DNA from: Apilactobacillus micheneri
GTDB lineage: Bacteria; Bacillota; Bacilli; Lactobacillales; Lactobacillaceae
Assembly (NCBI RefSeq): GCF_002993975.1
Contig: NZ_POSO01000001.1
Coordinates: 276,611-340,610 of the forward strand
Length of the DNA stretch: 64,000 nucleotides
Direction of reading: 5' to 3'
Below, one piece after another: positions 8,332 to 17,761 of this stretch. Under the pieces are notes generated by a model that saw only the letters and a list, made by a program, of their open reading frames with translations, was not told the origin of the DNA and did no database searches. Positions within the stretch are counted from its first letter, which is position 1, and the number at the start of each line of letters is the position of its first letter. The translations under genes were made by a program, and so were the position numbers.

Positions 8332-9323
8332 TCATTGGTTAGCTGAGTACTATGAATTGGAGTATGATTATCAGGATATAAATCATTCATGATTGCATTA
8401 ACTGCAATAGGAACTTCTCCAAAGCCAGTGGCGATAATAGTTTGTTTACCATTATATTTGGCTTGATCACCTACTGAATATATATTATGAATGTTGGTTT
8501 CTAAAGTTGGGTTAACTTTAGTAGCATGATGATCTTTTTCTAGGTCTAAATTCCAACCTTCCATATCTTTGTTGTTAGAAATAAAACCATAATTTACTAA
8601 AATTTTATCAACGTTAATATTTTTAAAATCATTATCGGTCTTCATCTTTTTAGCAACAACTGTAACTTGGTCATTATCAGCAGCTTTCAATTGTTTAATT
8701 AAATATGGGGTAATTAATTCAACAGAAGATTTTTTCAATAAATCCACCATATGTTCTAATCCTCTAAACTCATTACGACGGTGAAGTAAGTAGACTTTTT
8801 TGGCAGTCTTTTCTAACATTAAAGCTTGATCAATTGCTGAATCGCCACCTCCAGCAACTAAAACTGTCTTATCTTTGAATTGTTGAATATCTTTAGCAGT
8901 ATAAAATAGTTGTTTGCCTTCAAAATCATCGGCACCATCTGCCATTAATTTACGCGGATTAAATGCCCCGTTCCCTACTGCAATAATAATGGCTTTCGAT
9001 TTACTATTACCTTTATTGGTAGTAATATTAAACATATTTTCATCTTTGACTACATTGGTAACCGTCTCATTTAATTTAATATCACCATTCATTGTATCTA
9101 GTTGGCTTTGCAAATTACTTACCAAATCACGACCTTTAATAGCTGCTTGGCCAGGAATATCTAATAAAGTTTTTTCTGGATAAAGAGCATTTACTTGGCC
9201 ACCTAATTCAGATAAGCTTTCAATAATTTGAAACTTAGCATCTCTTAAACCAGCATATAAACCTGCAAACATTCCAACAGGACCACCGCCAATAATTGTG
9301 ATATCATAAGTTGAATCTGTCAT
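8328..9323 (-). CDS. Ferredoxin-NADP+ reductase, thioredoxin-reductase-like type
   Basis: A 331-residue FAD/NADPH flavoprotein. The FAD motif GGGPVGMFAG is at residues 12-21 and the NADPH motif GGGDSAIDQA near 158. It lacks the CxxC redox pair of thioredoxin reductase, which marks the YumC-type ferredoxin/flavodoxin reductase. A second FAD-contact motif, SVGDQAKYNGKQTIIATGFGEV, lies near residue 285. It transfers electrons from NADPH to ferredoxin or flavodoxin in the cytoplasm. The start has AAGGAG upstream. Convergent overlap with the K+ channel gene. Confidence 0.9.
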   Translation of the reverse strand: MTDSTYDITIIGGGPVGMFAGLYAGLRDAKFQIIESLSELGGQVNALYPEKTLLDIPGQAAIKGRDLVSNLQSQLDTMNGDIKLNETVTNVVKDENMFNITTNKGNSKSKAIIIAVGNGAFNPRKLMADGADDFEGKQLFYTAKDIQQFKDKTVLVAGGGDSAIDQALMLEKTAKKVYLLHRRNEFRGLEHMVDLLKKSSVELITPYLIKQLKAADNDQVTVVAKKMKTDNDFKNINVDKILVNYGFISNNKDMEGWNLDLEKDHHATKVNPTLETNIHNIYSVGDQAKYNGKQTIIATGFGEVPIAVNAIMNDLYPDNHTPIHSTQLTND

Positions 9324-9404
9324 TTTAAATTAACTCCTTTTATTTTGGTGTTATTTAATATATTATGTACCATATAGTTATACTTTAGCAAAGGAAGAGC
9401 ACTT

Positions 9405-10199
9405 ATGCACAGCAGAAGAAAAAGAAAGATTATCATCGGAATTGTTTTGTTTCTAGAAGCAATTGCGTTTATTACATCTACCCTTTGGGTTTTTAGAGGA
9501 CGCGTCTTAAATGACGTTAAAGTCGAAAAAAGCAGAACCGCAACCATTTTCATCCCTGGTTATGGTGGAAATGCCGTTTCTACTGATGATTTCATAAACC
9601 AATTTAATGATCATGGAATTGCTAAACGTTCATTACGTATTTATATATCTAATGATGGTAAAGTTTCTACCATGAAACAATATGTTAAAAAGATTAAGAA
9701 AGATAACCCATTAGTGCAATTAATTTTCCAAGATAATACCCATCCTGAAAAACAAGCTGATCAAATGGTTAATGTAATGTCATACCTACATGATAAATAC
9801 AACATTAAATCAGTAAACTTCTTAGGACATTCATCTGGTGGAACAATTGCCTATGAATATATGGTAAAGCATCCACATCAAAAGAATGCTCCAGAGGCTA
9901 ATAAATTTGTAAGTATCGCTAATGATTATGATCCAAATGATAAACGTGTTAAGAATTTACCTCGTACTTTACATGTATTAAACATTGCTGGTGAAATTTA
10001 TAATGTTGGTACTGATGGTGAAGAAGCCGTAAATATTGTTAAGCCTATGGGCAAATTGGTATCTCCATATGTTAAGAGTTATCAATTCTATCTCTATCGA
10101 GCTGATCCACTTTCAGCAGAACATTCAATGCTTCATGAAAACCCTAGCCTTGATAAGACGATTGCTGAATTCTTGTTTAACAAACACCCTAAATTATAA
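9405..10199 (+). CDS. DUF915-type alpha/beta hydrolase, membrane anchored
   Basis: A 264-residue protein: one N-terminal membrane segment (about residues 9-30), then an alpha/beta-hydrolase fold with IFIPGYGGN (oxyanion region) and nucleophile elbow GHSSGG (Ser143). The final AEHSMLHENP supplies the likely catalytic His. Family members in lactobacilli are called DUF915 cell-surface hydrolases, substrate unknown. The Arg/Lys-rich N-terminus before the membrane segment suggests the domain faces outward. GGAAGAG is the ribosome site. Confidence 0.85.
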   Translation: MHSRRKRKIIIGIVLFLEAIAFITSTLWVFRGRVLNDVKVEKSRTATIFIPGYGGNAVSTDDFINQFNDHGIAKRSLRIYISNDGKVSTMKQYVKKIKKDNPLVQLIFQDNTHPEKQADQMVNVMSYLHDKYNIKSVNFLGHSSGGTIAYEYMVKHPHQKNAPEANKFVSIANDYDPNDKRVKNLPRTLHVLNIAGEIYNVGTDGEEAVNIVKPMGKLVSPYVKSYQFYLYRADPLSAEHSMLHENPSLDKTIAEFLFNKHPKL

Positions 10200-10201
10200 T
10201 A

Positions 10202-10234
10202 AAAAGACTGAAGATATATGCTTCAGTCTTTTTT
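10202..10234 (+). terminator. Terminator after DUF915 gene
   Basis: AAAGACTGAAG pairs with CTTCAGTCTTT, followed by a T-run. Confidence 0.85.
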
Positions 10235-10331
10235 ATTGTTCGGATTTAAAATAGTTTATTAAATAAATTGTATTAAAATGGTTTATTTTTTCAGTTTTTA
10301 GCAATATAATGAGTTTATAAATGAAAAATGT

Positions 10332-10353
10332 TCATGAAAAAATAATTTCATGA
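10332..10353 (+). promoter_or_regulatory. Inverted repeat before nucleoside hydrolase gene, possible operator
   Basis: TCATGAAA (10332-10339) and TTTCATGA (10346-10353) form a perfect 8-bp dyad with a 6-base centre, just downstream of a TATAAT box near 10305 and upstream of the ribosome site. Its position suits a repressor operator. No regulator gene is adjacent, so the binding protein is unknown. Confidence 0.4.
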
Positions 10354-10384
10354 GGGGCAAAAAAACTTGGGAGGGTTTTTCATT

Positions 10385-11347
10385 ATGGCAAAAAAGAAAT
10401 TAATTCTTGATTTAGATACTGGTGTAGACGATGCAATGGCTATTGCTTATGCTGTCGCTGCACCTGATGCTGACTTAGTTGGTATCGTTAATTCTTATGG
10501 AAATGTAGTTGTTGAACAAGCGGCTAAAAATTCATTACAGATCCTTGATTTACTAGGTGCAAATGATGTGCCAGTATTTGAAGGTGAAAGTCATTCACAA
10601 ACAAGTGATCATTTTGATGTAATGCCTGTTTCAGCTCACATTCATGGTAAAAATGGAATTGGTGAAGTTCAATTACCAGAAAGTAGCCGTTCAGTAGAAA
10701 AAGAATCTGGTGTTGATTTTATGATTGATGCTGCACATAAATATGGCAAAGATTTAACTATTATTCCTACTGGTCCATTAACCAATTTGGCAGCAGCACT
10801 CCGTAAAGACCCTGAAATTAGTGATTTAATTGGTCATGTTACTTTAATGGGTGGTGCTTTAACCGTTCCCGGTAATGTTTCAGATGCTGCTGAAGCAAAC
10901 ATCAACCAAGATGCTGAAGCTGCAAATGAAGTCTTTACTAACAAAGTTCCCGTTACTATGGTTGGTTTAGATGTTACATTAAGAACATTATTAACTAAAA
11001 AAGAAACTCAACAATGGCGTGATTTAGGTACAACAGCTGGCGAAAAATTTGCTGACATTGTTGATTATTACATTGGCATTTATGATGAAATGTATCCTGA
11101 ATTAGGCGGTTGTTCACTTCATGATCCGCTAGCAGTTGGTGTTGCTTGTGATCCTACCTTTGTTCAAACATTGGATCTTGATATGATTGTACATCATGGT
11201 GAAGAAAATTATGGTCGTACTACTGGTGACACCGCTAAGTTAGATGATCCTAATCCTTCAGACCAAGCAGCAATTCAAGTTGATGACAAACGTTATCTAA
11301 AAACATTTATGCAATACTTAACTAAATTATTCGCTGATAATAAATAA
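10385..11347 (+). CDS. Inosine-uridine-type nucleoside hydrolase
   Basis: A 320-residue cytoplasmic enzyme that hydrolyses ribonucleosides to base and ribose. The N-terminal metal motif DLDTGVDDAMA (about residues 9-19) coordinates Ca2+; TGPLTNLA near residue 130 and the late HDPLAV near 245 complete the active site. I place the start at ATG 10385, nine bases after GGGAGG; an in-frame TTG 18 bases earlier overlaps that ribosome site and is unlikely. Free ribose would feed the phosphoketolase pathway encoded further on. A strong terminator follows. Confidence 0.9.
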   Translation: MAKKKLILDLDTGVDDAMAIAYAVAAPDADLVGIVNSYGNVVVEQAAKNSLQILDLLGANDVPVFEGESHSQTSDHFDVMPVSAHIHGKNGIGEVQLPESSRSVEKESGVDFMIDAAHKYGKDLTIIPTGPLTNLAAALRKDPEISDLIGHVTLMGGALTVPGNVSDAAEANINQDAEAANEVFTNKVPVTMVGLDVTLRTLLTKKETQQWRDLGTTAGEKFADIVDYYIGIYDEMYPELGGCSLHDPLAVGVACDPTFVQTLDLDMIVHHGEENYGRTTGDTAKLDDPNPSDQAAIQVDDKRYLKTFMQYLTKLFADNK

Positions 11348-11348
11348 T

Positions 11349-11391
11349 AAAAAAGTTTCCTACTATAAAATAATTAGTAGGAAACTTTTTT
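11349..11391. terminator. Bidirectional terminator
   Basis: AAAGTTTCCTACTA pairs with TAGTAGGAAACTTT, with A-run before and T-run after, serving the converging nucleoside hydrolase and HAD genes. Confidence 0.85.
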
Positions 11392-11393
11392 AT

Positions 11394-12197
11394 TTAGTCT
11401 TTAAAATATTTTTCTAAATAAGCAGCAACACCATCTTGATCATGATTCAATGTCACATCATCACCAATTGCTTTAATATCATCATTAGCATTGTCCATTA
11501 CTATCCCTAATTGTGCCGCTTTTAACATTTCAATATCGTTTTCCGCATCACCAAATGACATTAGATTATCAAAATCTAAGTCAAAATGTTTCAATAATTG
11601 TTCTAAGCCAACTGATTTATTCATACCGTTTTGAATAAATTCCATAATCTTAGGTTGTGAACGTACGATATGATAATTATTTTGCACCTCTTCAGGCATA
11701 TGGTCACGAGCCCAATCCAATTTAGCTGATTGTTCTGACATAATGGCTTTACTATATTCCTTATCAGATAGGTCATCAAATTTAGCATTAATAAATTCTA
11801 AATCAGAATTTAAAACTTCTTTATAAGTAGACTTAACTAAGTCTGTTAATTCATATACTTTTTCAAAATCTAAAATATCTAATGGTAAATCGTTCTCTTT
11901 AGCAAAGTTATGCACCAAATCAAAATCTTTTAATTTTAAGCCTTTTTTGAATAGTAAGTGCTTATCACGATTTCTAATAACCATTGCTCCATTAAAGGTA
12001 ATGGTGTAGTCTTGTCCTTCTGTTAATCCTAATTGTTCAATATATGGCCACACTGCATTAATTGGACGCCCAGTACATAAAACAATTTTAATGCCTTGGC
12101 TATGTAGTCTTTTCAAAATATCTTCATTTTTTGGGCTAATTTCTTTATGTGAATTTAATAAGGTATTATCTAAATCTAACGCAATCATTTGTATCAT
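11394..12197 (-). CDS. Cof-type HAD phosphatase
   Basis: A 267-residue HAD-superfamily hydrolase of the Cof/YidA type. Motif I is ALDLDNTLLN (about residues 5-14, two catalytic Asp), motif II LCTGRP near 44, and motif IV SFGDAENDIEML near 216; a C2 cap domain lies between. It would dephosphorylate small phosphorylated metabolites in the cytoplasm. I start at ATG 12197, nine bases after GGGGAG; earlier in-frame starts overlap or precede that site. Confidence 0.88.
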   Translation of the reverse strand: MIQMIALDLDNTLLNSHKEISPKNEDILKRLHSQGIKIVLCTGRPINAVWPYIEQLGLTEGQDYTITFNGAMVIRNRDKHLLFKKGLKLKDFDLVHNFAKENDLPLDILDFEKVYELTDLVKSTYKEVLNSDLEFINAKFDDLSDKEYSKAIMSEQSAKLDWARDHMPEEVQNNYHIVRSQPKIMEFIQNGMNKSVGLEQLLKHFDLDFDNLMSFGDAENDIEMLKAAQLGIVMDNANDDIKAIGDDVTLNHDQDGVAAYLEKYFKD

Positions 12198-12285
12198 AAA
12201 ATTCATCTCCCCTGTTAATACCATTCTATACAAAAAAAGCATTAATTCAAATATGAATTAATGCCGTATACTCTAAAAATCAAGC

Positions 12286-12684
12286 TTAAGCTTCGAGTTG
12301 TGATTCGAGTTCCTTCAATTCAGTTTCGCGAATAGAACGTGGTAAGAAACGACGAATTTCTTCTTCGTTATAACCAACTTCTAGACGCTTGTTATCAAAC
12401 ACGATAGGGCGCTTAATTAAATCTGGATATTTAACAACTAAATCAACTAATTTTGATAATGATAGACTATCAAAATCAATGTTTAATTTCTTAAATATTT
12501 TGGAACGAGTTGAAATAATATCTTCACTACCATTTTCAGTTAAACGAAGAATTTGTTTTACTTCGTCTGCATTTAATGGATTAGAATTGATGTTTCTTTC
12601 CTTAAATGAGATATTATGAGCTTTTAACCAAGCTCTGGCTTTACGACTTGAAGCACTACTTGGTGCAACATAAAGATTCAACAT
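12286..12684 (-). CDS. spx: Spx/ArsC-family regulator lacking the CxxC redox switch
   Basis: A 132-residue Spx-family protein (normal length) that would bind the RNA polymerase alpha subunit and redirect transcription under stress. Hallmarks present: SRKARAWL after the redox site, RLTENGSEDI with the conserved Gly, and RPIVFDNKRLEVGYNEEEIRRFLPR. The N-terminal CxxC is replaced: MLNLYVAPSSASSRKA has Ser at both cysteine positions (10 and 13). It therefore cannot form the disulfide and may be constitutively reduced-like or specialised. The start is ATG 12684, eight bases after AGAGG; the upstream GTG is inside the ribosome site. Confidence 0.88.
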   Translation of the reverse strand: MLNLYVAPSSASSRKARAWLKAHNISFKERNINSNPLNADEVKQILRLTENGSEDIISTRSKIFKKLNIDFDSLSLSKLVDLVVKYPDLIKRPIVFDNKRLEVGYNEEEIRRFLPRSIRETELKELESQLEA

Positions 12685-12895
12685 ATCTATCACCTCTAAA
12701 ATCGCTTAATTAACGAAAAAACAAGTATATCTAATTATAAATACTTACTAATAGTAAATATTCATAACTACTTTTATGCTAACACAATAGAATTAGAAAT
12801 CAACAGCATTTAAAAACATATTATAAATTTACACAATCATAAAATAAGATTATAATTTCAATAAATGAACGGAATATATACGGGAGTGAAAAAGA

Positions 12896-14452
12896 ATGAA
12901 AATTAACATTTTAGCAACTAGTGATACTCACGGATTCTTATTCCCTACTAACTATGTAAATTTAAAAGATAATAAACCTTTTGGGCTTTTAAGATGCGCA
13001 TCTTGCTTTAAAGACCAAAAAGAAAAAATGGAAAATACTGTAACTATCGACAATGGTGACTTTATAGAAGGATCGCCTTTAGCGTATTTTATAGCTAAAG
13101 TTAAAAAGCAACCTTCACCCTCTCAAATTAGTAATACCTTCAATATGATGGATTATGATTTTGGAGTTTTAGGTAACCATGAATTTAATTATGGATTGGA
13201 TTATTTACATAAAGCAATTAAAGAATCTGACCGCCAATTTTTATGTGCTAATATTATCGACGAGCACAATAATCATCCACTTGGTAAACCATATGCAATT
13301 AAGAATATCAATGGTATTAAAATTGGCTTTTTAGGCTTAACCACTCAAGGTACTACCAAATGGGAAAATCCCGATAATCTAAAGGGTCTAACATTTTTAT
13401 CAGCAGCTGATACTGCTAAAAAATACATTCCTGAAATGCGTAAACAAACCGACTTAAATGTTATTGTTTATCACGGTGGTATTGAAAAAGATGAATTTGG
13501 CAATCCCACTGAAGAACTAAATGGCGAAAACGAAACCTACGAAATTTTGTCTAACATTGATGGTATTGATGCCATCGTTACTGGTCACCAACATCGCAAA
13601 ATTGCTGGCCACCTATTCAATGTTCCAATCATCCAAGTAGGTCATCGTGGTGAATATGTGGGACACATTGAACTAGATATTGATCAAAAAGACGGCAAAT
13701 ATTTTGTAAAAAATAGTAATGCCGAATTAATCGAAACAAAAGACTATAAAATAGATAACGAAATTGCTAAAACATTATTACCTACACAAAATCAAATTAA
13801 TAATTGGTTAGATGAACCGATGGCAAATATTCAAGGTAATATGGAGTTTAATGATTCTTTTAATGTTCGTTTAAATAAAAATAGTTTTATTCAATTTATC
13901 CAAGAAATTCAAATGACAACTATGGGTGTTGATATTTCAGCTACTGCTCTCTTTAACAATGAAGCGCATGGATTTGAGAACCCAATCACGATGCGTAATA
14001 TTATAACTAATTATGTCTATCCAAATACACTAGCTGTGTTAGAAATAACCGGTGCTGATTTAAAAGCTGCTATTGAAACTAGTGCCAAATATTTTACAGC
14101 TGAAAATGGAAATATAACCATTAATCATGATTATATTTTCCCTAAAGCTAAGCATTATAACTATGATATGTATGAAGGAATTGACTATGTAATCAATGTT
14201 GCCAAACCATTTGGTCAACGTGTTACAAAATTACTGTATCATGGCAAACCAGTTGTTAGTGATCAAAAACTAAAAATTGCTTTAAATATTTATCGAGCTG
14301 TTGGTGGTGGTAATTTTACAATGTTTAATGCTAGTAAAATTATCAAAAAAGATGGTCGTATGATGAGTCAATTAATCGCTGATTATTTAAGAAATCATAA
14401 AAATATTAAAGCCAAAAACAATCATAACTTTAAAGTGATTTATGAACCATAA
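12896..14452 (+). CDS. Bifunctional metallophosphatase / 5'-nucleotidase
   Basis: A 518-residue enzyme of the UshA/YfkN family. The calcineurin-like domain carries ATSDTHG (residues 7-13), DNGDFIEGS near 58, LGNHEFNYG near 95, VYHGGIEKD near 195 and TGHQHRK near 229, which bind two metals. The 5'-nucleotidase C-terminal domain spans about 310-490. It would hydrolyse nucleotides or cyclic nucleotides. No signal peptide is visible, so it is probably cytoplasmic, unlike many relatives. It may feed nucleosides to the hydrolase at 10385. Confidence 0.88.
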   Translation: MKINILATSDTHGFLFPTNYVNLKDNKPFGLLRCASCFKDQKEKMENTVTIDNGDFIEGSPLAYFIAKVKKQPSPSQISNTFNMMDYDFGVLGNHEFNYGLDYLHKAIKESDRQFLCANIIDEHNNHPLGKPYAIKNINGIKIGFLGLTTQGTTKWENPDNLKGLTFLSAADTAKKYIPEMRKQTDLNVIVYHGGIEKDEFGNPTEELNGENETYEILSNIDGIDAIVTGHQHRKIAGHLFNVPIIQVGHRGEYVGHIELDIDQKDGKYFVKNSNAELIETKDYKIDNEIAKTLLPTQNQINNWLDEPMANIQGNMEFNDSFNVRLNKNSFIQFIQEIQMTTMGVDISATALFNNEAHGFENPITMRNIITNYVYPNTLAVLEITGADLKAAIETSAKYFTAENGNITINHDYIFPKAKHYNYDMYEGIDYVINVAKPFGQRVTKLLYHGKPVVSDQKLKIALNIYRAVGGGNFTMFNASKIIKKDGRMMSQLIADYLRNHKNIKAKNNHNFKVIYEP

Positions 14453-14487
14453 AAAATAACCTCTAGAAAAATCTAGAGGTTATTTTT
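14453..14487. terminator. Bidirectional terminator
   Basis: AAATAACCTCTAGA pairs with TCTAGAGGTTATTT, with flanking A and T runs, between the nucleotidase gene and the convergent rny. Confidence 0.85.
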
Positions 14488-16070
14488 TATTTACTACTTG
14501 AATACTGTTTTTTGCGTTTTCCAACATATTGAACTGCTTTTAATGAACGAATAGCTGTCACTTTAATTTTACCAGGATAAGTTAATTCATCTTGAATCTG
14601 ATCTCTAACATGTTGAGTAAGTGCTTTACTCTTGTCATCATTCAGAATTTCTGGATTAACAATAATTCTAATCTCACGACCAGCTTGAATAGCATAACTA
14701 TCTTTAACACCTTTATGTTGATTAGCAATATTTTCAAGATTTCTTAAACGAGTAACATATTCTTCAATTGATTCACTTCTAGCACCAGGTCTAGCTCCTG
14801 ACATTGAATCCGCAGTTGCTACTAAAATGGAAATGGCATTAGTTGGCTCGACATCCCCATGATGAGAAGCAATTGCATTAACAACAACGGGATCTTCATC
14901 AAATGCTTTAGTCAATTTAACTCCTAACTCAACATGCGTCCCATCAACTTCGTGGTCAATGGCTTTTCCAATATCGTGCAACAAACCTGCGCGTTTGGCT
15001 AATTTAACATTCATTCCCAATTCAGCAGCTAACACACCAGTGATTTGAGCAACCTCAATTGAATGATATAAAACATTTTGCCCATAACTAGTTCTAAATT
15101 TTAGTTTTCCAATAATCTTCATTAAATCAGGATGCATTAATCCCACTTTTAATGAACGAACAACATTTTCACCAGTTTCACGCAAACCAGCATGTACATT
15201 TTGTGTTGAAACATTAACTTGGTTTTCAATATTACTATTAGTAAATTGGCGAGAAATAATTAAGTTTTCGATGGTTGTACGAACAATTTCACGACGAAAG
15301 GCGTCATGAGTAACAATATGCAATAATAGCAAATTTTCATCATCAAATATTAATTCAGTTCCCGTCAACGATTCTAATAGTCGAATATGTTGTTCGTCTC
15401 TTCCAATTAACTTAGCTTTTAGATCGCCATTTGGTAAAACTATATTTCTTTCAATGTGTGTCTTGGGTTCATCACGAGCACCACGTTGAATTGATTCAAT
15501 TAATAATGAGTTAGCTCGTTTATTAGCAGAAACCTTACTTTCAGCCAATTGATACTTAACTTCAATATCCATTTCTCGTTTTAACTTTTGCTTAGTATTT
15601 ACTAATACATAATCACGAGCTTGATCAAAATTAAAATCACTAATTTGTTCAAGTTTAGCATGCCGTTGATTTAAAATATCATGGGCATTATCTAAAGTCT
15701 TATCAACATCTGAAGCCAGTGCATCTTGTTGTGACTTACGATTATTTAAGTCGTTGGAAAACCCTAGTAAACGTTCTTTCATTTGATCTAAAAATTCTTC
15801 ATGTTGATCAAGACGTTGATTACGAGTCTCATTTTCATATTTTTGTGTGTCAATTTCATCATTAGAAGTCTTAATATATTGATCAATATCATGCTTTTCT
15901 TTATTAGCGATATTATTACAATATTCTTCAACTTTGCGATTATCATCTTCAAGATAGTATTTTGCCTTTATTTGTGCATTATTTATTTCATTATTCATTT
16001 TAAATTTATTGATAAATACACCAGCGATAATTCCTAATGACAAAAATAACGCAAATAATAAACCAACCAA
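14487..16070 (-). CDS. rny: Ribonuclease Y
   Basis: A 527-residue membrane-anchored endoribonuclease that initiates mRNA decay. Layout: N-terminal membrane segment (residues 1-22), long coiled coil (about 30-200), KH RNA-binding domain (about 210-270) and HD domain with LLHDIGKAID near residue 365. The start is TTG at 16070, eight bases after an unusually G-rich ribosome site (AAAGGGGGG). Length and order match family members. It stands alone between two terminated units. Confidence 0.95.
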   Translation of the reverse strand: MVGLLFALFLSLGIIAGVFINKFKMNNEINNAQIKAKYYLEDDNRKVEEYCNNIANKEKHDIDQYIKTSNDEIDTQKYENETRNQRLDQHEEFLDQMKERLLGFSNDLNNRKSQQDALASDVDKTLDNAHDILNQRHAKLEQISDFNFDQARDYVLVNTKQKLKREMDIEVKYQLAESKVSANKRANSLLIESIQRGARDEPKTHIERNIVLPNGDLKAKLIGRDEQHIRLLESLTGTELIFDDENLLLLHIVTHDAFRREIVRTTIENLIISRQFTNSNIENQVNVSTQNVHAGLRETGENVVRSLKVGLMHPDLMKIIGKLKFRTSYGQNVLYHSIEVAQITGVLAAELGMNVKLAKRAGLLHDIGKAIDHEVDGTHVELGVKLTKAFDEDPVVVNAIASHHGDVEPTNAISILVATADSMSGARPGARSESIEEYVTRLRNLENIANQHKGVKDSYAIQAGREIRIIVNPEILNDDKSKALTQHVRDQIQDELTYPGKIKVTAIRSLKAVQYVGKRKKQYSSSK

Positions 16071-16235
16071 AATGGCATCCCCCCTTTCTAAAATTATTAA
16101 TTACTTTTTATATTAAATTTAATTTAAAGTATCTATATACTCTTATTATCATAACATTTTAAAACCCTTTTTTTATAATAATAAACAATAATTTTATAAA
16201 AAATAAGCTATAAAATCAATTATAGCTTATCTATA

Positions 16236-17189
16236 TTAGTTAAAATAACGATCTAAGAAAGATTTGATTGTTTTAACATATAATTCTGGATTAGTTTGAT
16301 AAGATGCCGCATGTGGAGCATTTTTAACTAATAATAGTTTTTTAGGTCCCTTGGTTGCATTGTAAACAGGATAAACCATTCTAGTAGGTACAAAATTATC
16401 TTTAGATCCATGAATAAATAACATTGGTTTATGATTCTTTTTAACTTGTTTCAAGGCAGAAGCTGTATACAAACTATAACCAGCTCTAATATGGGTAATA
16501 CCACTTAAAATTGGTACTAATGGCCATCTAGGGAAATCTGATAAATGATATAACTGTTTTGCTTCATGATTAATTTCATCTGAAGCACTAGTGTACCCAC
16601 AGTCTTCAATATAAGCCTTCAATTGAGATGGTACAGATTTTTCACCAGATACCATCATGGTAGTAGCACCCCCCATGCTAACTCCAAACATAATCAATTG
16701 AGAATCCTTACCATTTTCTTCAATTATTCGACGCATCCATTTGATATAATCCATACGATCGGGCCAACCATATCCTACGTAATTACCTTGACTTTGACCA
16801 TGGCCACGACTATCAGGAGTTAAAACATTGTATCCCATTTGATGAAAGATATAAGCATATGGAGCCATTAGCTCTTTATTTCCCATATATCCATGTGCAA
16901 TGACTACCGTTTTCTTTGTGGGTTTATCAGCTGGTAAATAGTTAGCAACTAGTTTTAGATGATCAGTTGTCGACATTTGGGTCCAACGATATTTTTTAGC
17001 TGATTTATACCACTGATCACCTGGATAAAGTGGTGATGATTTAGATATTTTTTTGTCCTTCAAGAAATTCTTCTTTCCTGGAACTACTGCCACATGATAG
17101 AAATATAGTCCAGCTCCCAAAAAGCCAAAACACAATAGGAAAAAGAATATGCCTAAAGTAGTTAAGAAAATTTTTATTTTTTTACCCAA
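16236..17189 (-). CDS. Membrane-anchored alpha/beta hydrolase
   Basis: A 317-residue serine hydrolase with one N-terminal membrane segment and an extracytoplasmic domain. Motifs: VIAHGYMGNKE (oxyanion region), nucleophile elbow GVSMGG, acid in FIHGSKDNFVP and His in NAPHAAS. The fold resembles cell-surface esterases of lactobacilli; substrate unknown. ATG at 17204 has no ribosome site in front, whereas TTG 17189 has GGAG nine bases upstream, so I prefer TTG. Confidence 0.82.
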   Translation of the reverse strand: MGKKIKIFLTTLGIFFFLLCFGFLGAGLYFYHVAVVPGKKNFLKDKKISKSSPLYPGDQWYKSAKKYRWTQMSTTDHLKLVANYLPADKPTKKTVVIAHGYMGNKELMAPYAYIFHQMGYNVLTPDSRGHGQSQGNYVGYGWPDRMDYIKWMRRIIEENGKDSQLIMFGVSMGGATTMMVSGEKSVPSQLKAYIEDCGYTSASDEINHEAKQLYHLSDFPRWPLVPILSGITHIRAGYSLYTASALKQVKKNHKPMLFIHGSKDNFVPTRMVYPVYNATKGPKKLLLVKNAPHAASYQTNPELYVKTIKSFLDRYFN

Positions 17190-17305
17190 ATCAAACCACT
17201 CCATTTAATTTAATATTATTTTGATTATATGTTGCATATTACTAAAATACAACTATCTAACAGGATTTATTATTTTAAGTTATACTATTATTAGAGGTGA
17301 TTCAG

Positions 17306-17728
17306 TTGTTTCCAATAAGATTAAAAGCATTAAGAAAAGGCCAAAAAATTAGTTTAAAACAATTGGCAGAAAACTTGAATAAGTATTCAAAGGATAGTAA
17401 ACATCATAATACCCCTGCCCAAATTGGTAATTGGGAACGTGGTGTTAGGTCGCCATCATATTTAGAAATCAAAAAATTATCTTCATATTTTAATGTTAGC
17501 ATGGACTACTTAATTGGTAGAACATCAATTCAACATGTCAATTTAGAGACTGTTTTAATGAGTGAAAATAAAATAACATTTAATGATCAAACATTGACTC
17601 ATCATGATCGTTATGAAATTTTCCAATTAATTAATGGCTATTTGCATGGCAAAGATAACAATAATACAGAAAATAAAAATAATGAATATCAAGAAAGTTT
17701 AAATTTGGATTTAGATGATGATAAATAA
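17306..17728 (+). CDS. XRE-family helix-turn-helix regulator
   Basis: A 140-residue protein with a Cro/C1-type HTH over residues 4-70 (KQLAENLNK, then IGNWERGVRSPSYLEIKKLSSYFNVSMDYLIG) and an acidic, Asn-rich C-terminal tail with no recognised domain. Start TTG 17306 is eight bases after AGAGG; a GTG nine bases earlier overlaps that site. Target unknown; the divergent hydrolase gene is a possible one. Confidence 0.82.
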   Translation: MFPIRLKALRKGQKISLKQLAENLNKYSKDSKHHNTPAQIGNWERGVRSPSYLEIKKLSSYFNVSMDYLIGRTSIQHVNLETVLMSENKITFNDQTLTHHDRYEIFQLINGYLHGKDNNNTENKNNEYQESLNLDLDDDK

Positions 17729-17760
17729 AAAGATGATTTCAAGAAGAAATCATCTTTTTT
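17727..17760. terminator. Bidirectional terminator
   Basis: AAAAGATGATTTC pairs with GAAATCATCTTTT, with T-run on the + side, between the XRE gene and the convergent amt. Confidence 0.85.
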
Positions 17761-17761
17761 G

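Noticed and set aside
9320-9553. Minus-strand ORF upstream of the ferredoxin reductase
   Set aside because: It is the shadow of the DUF915 gene start and has no ribosome site or family features.
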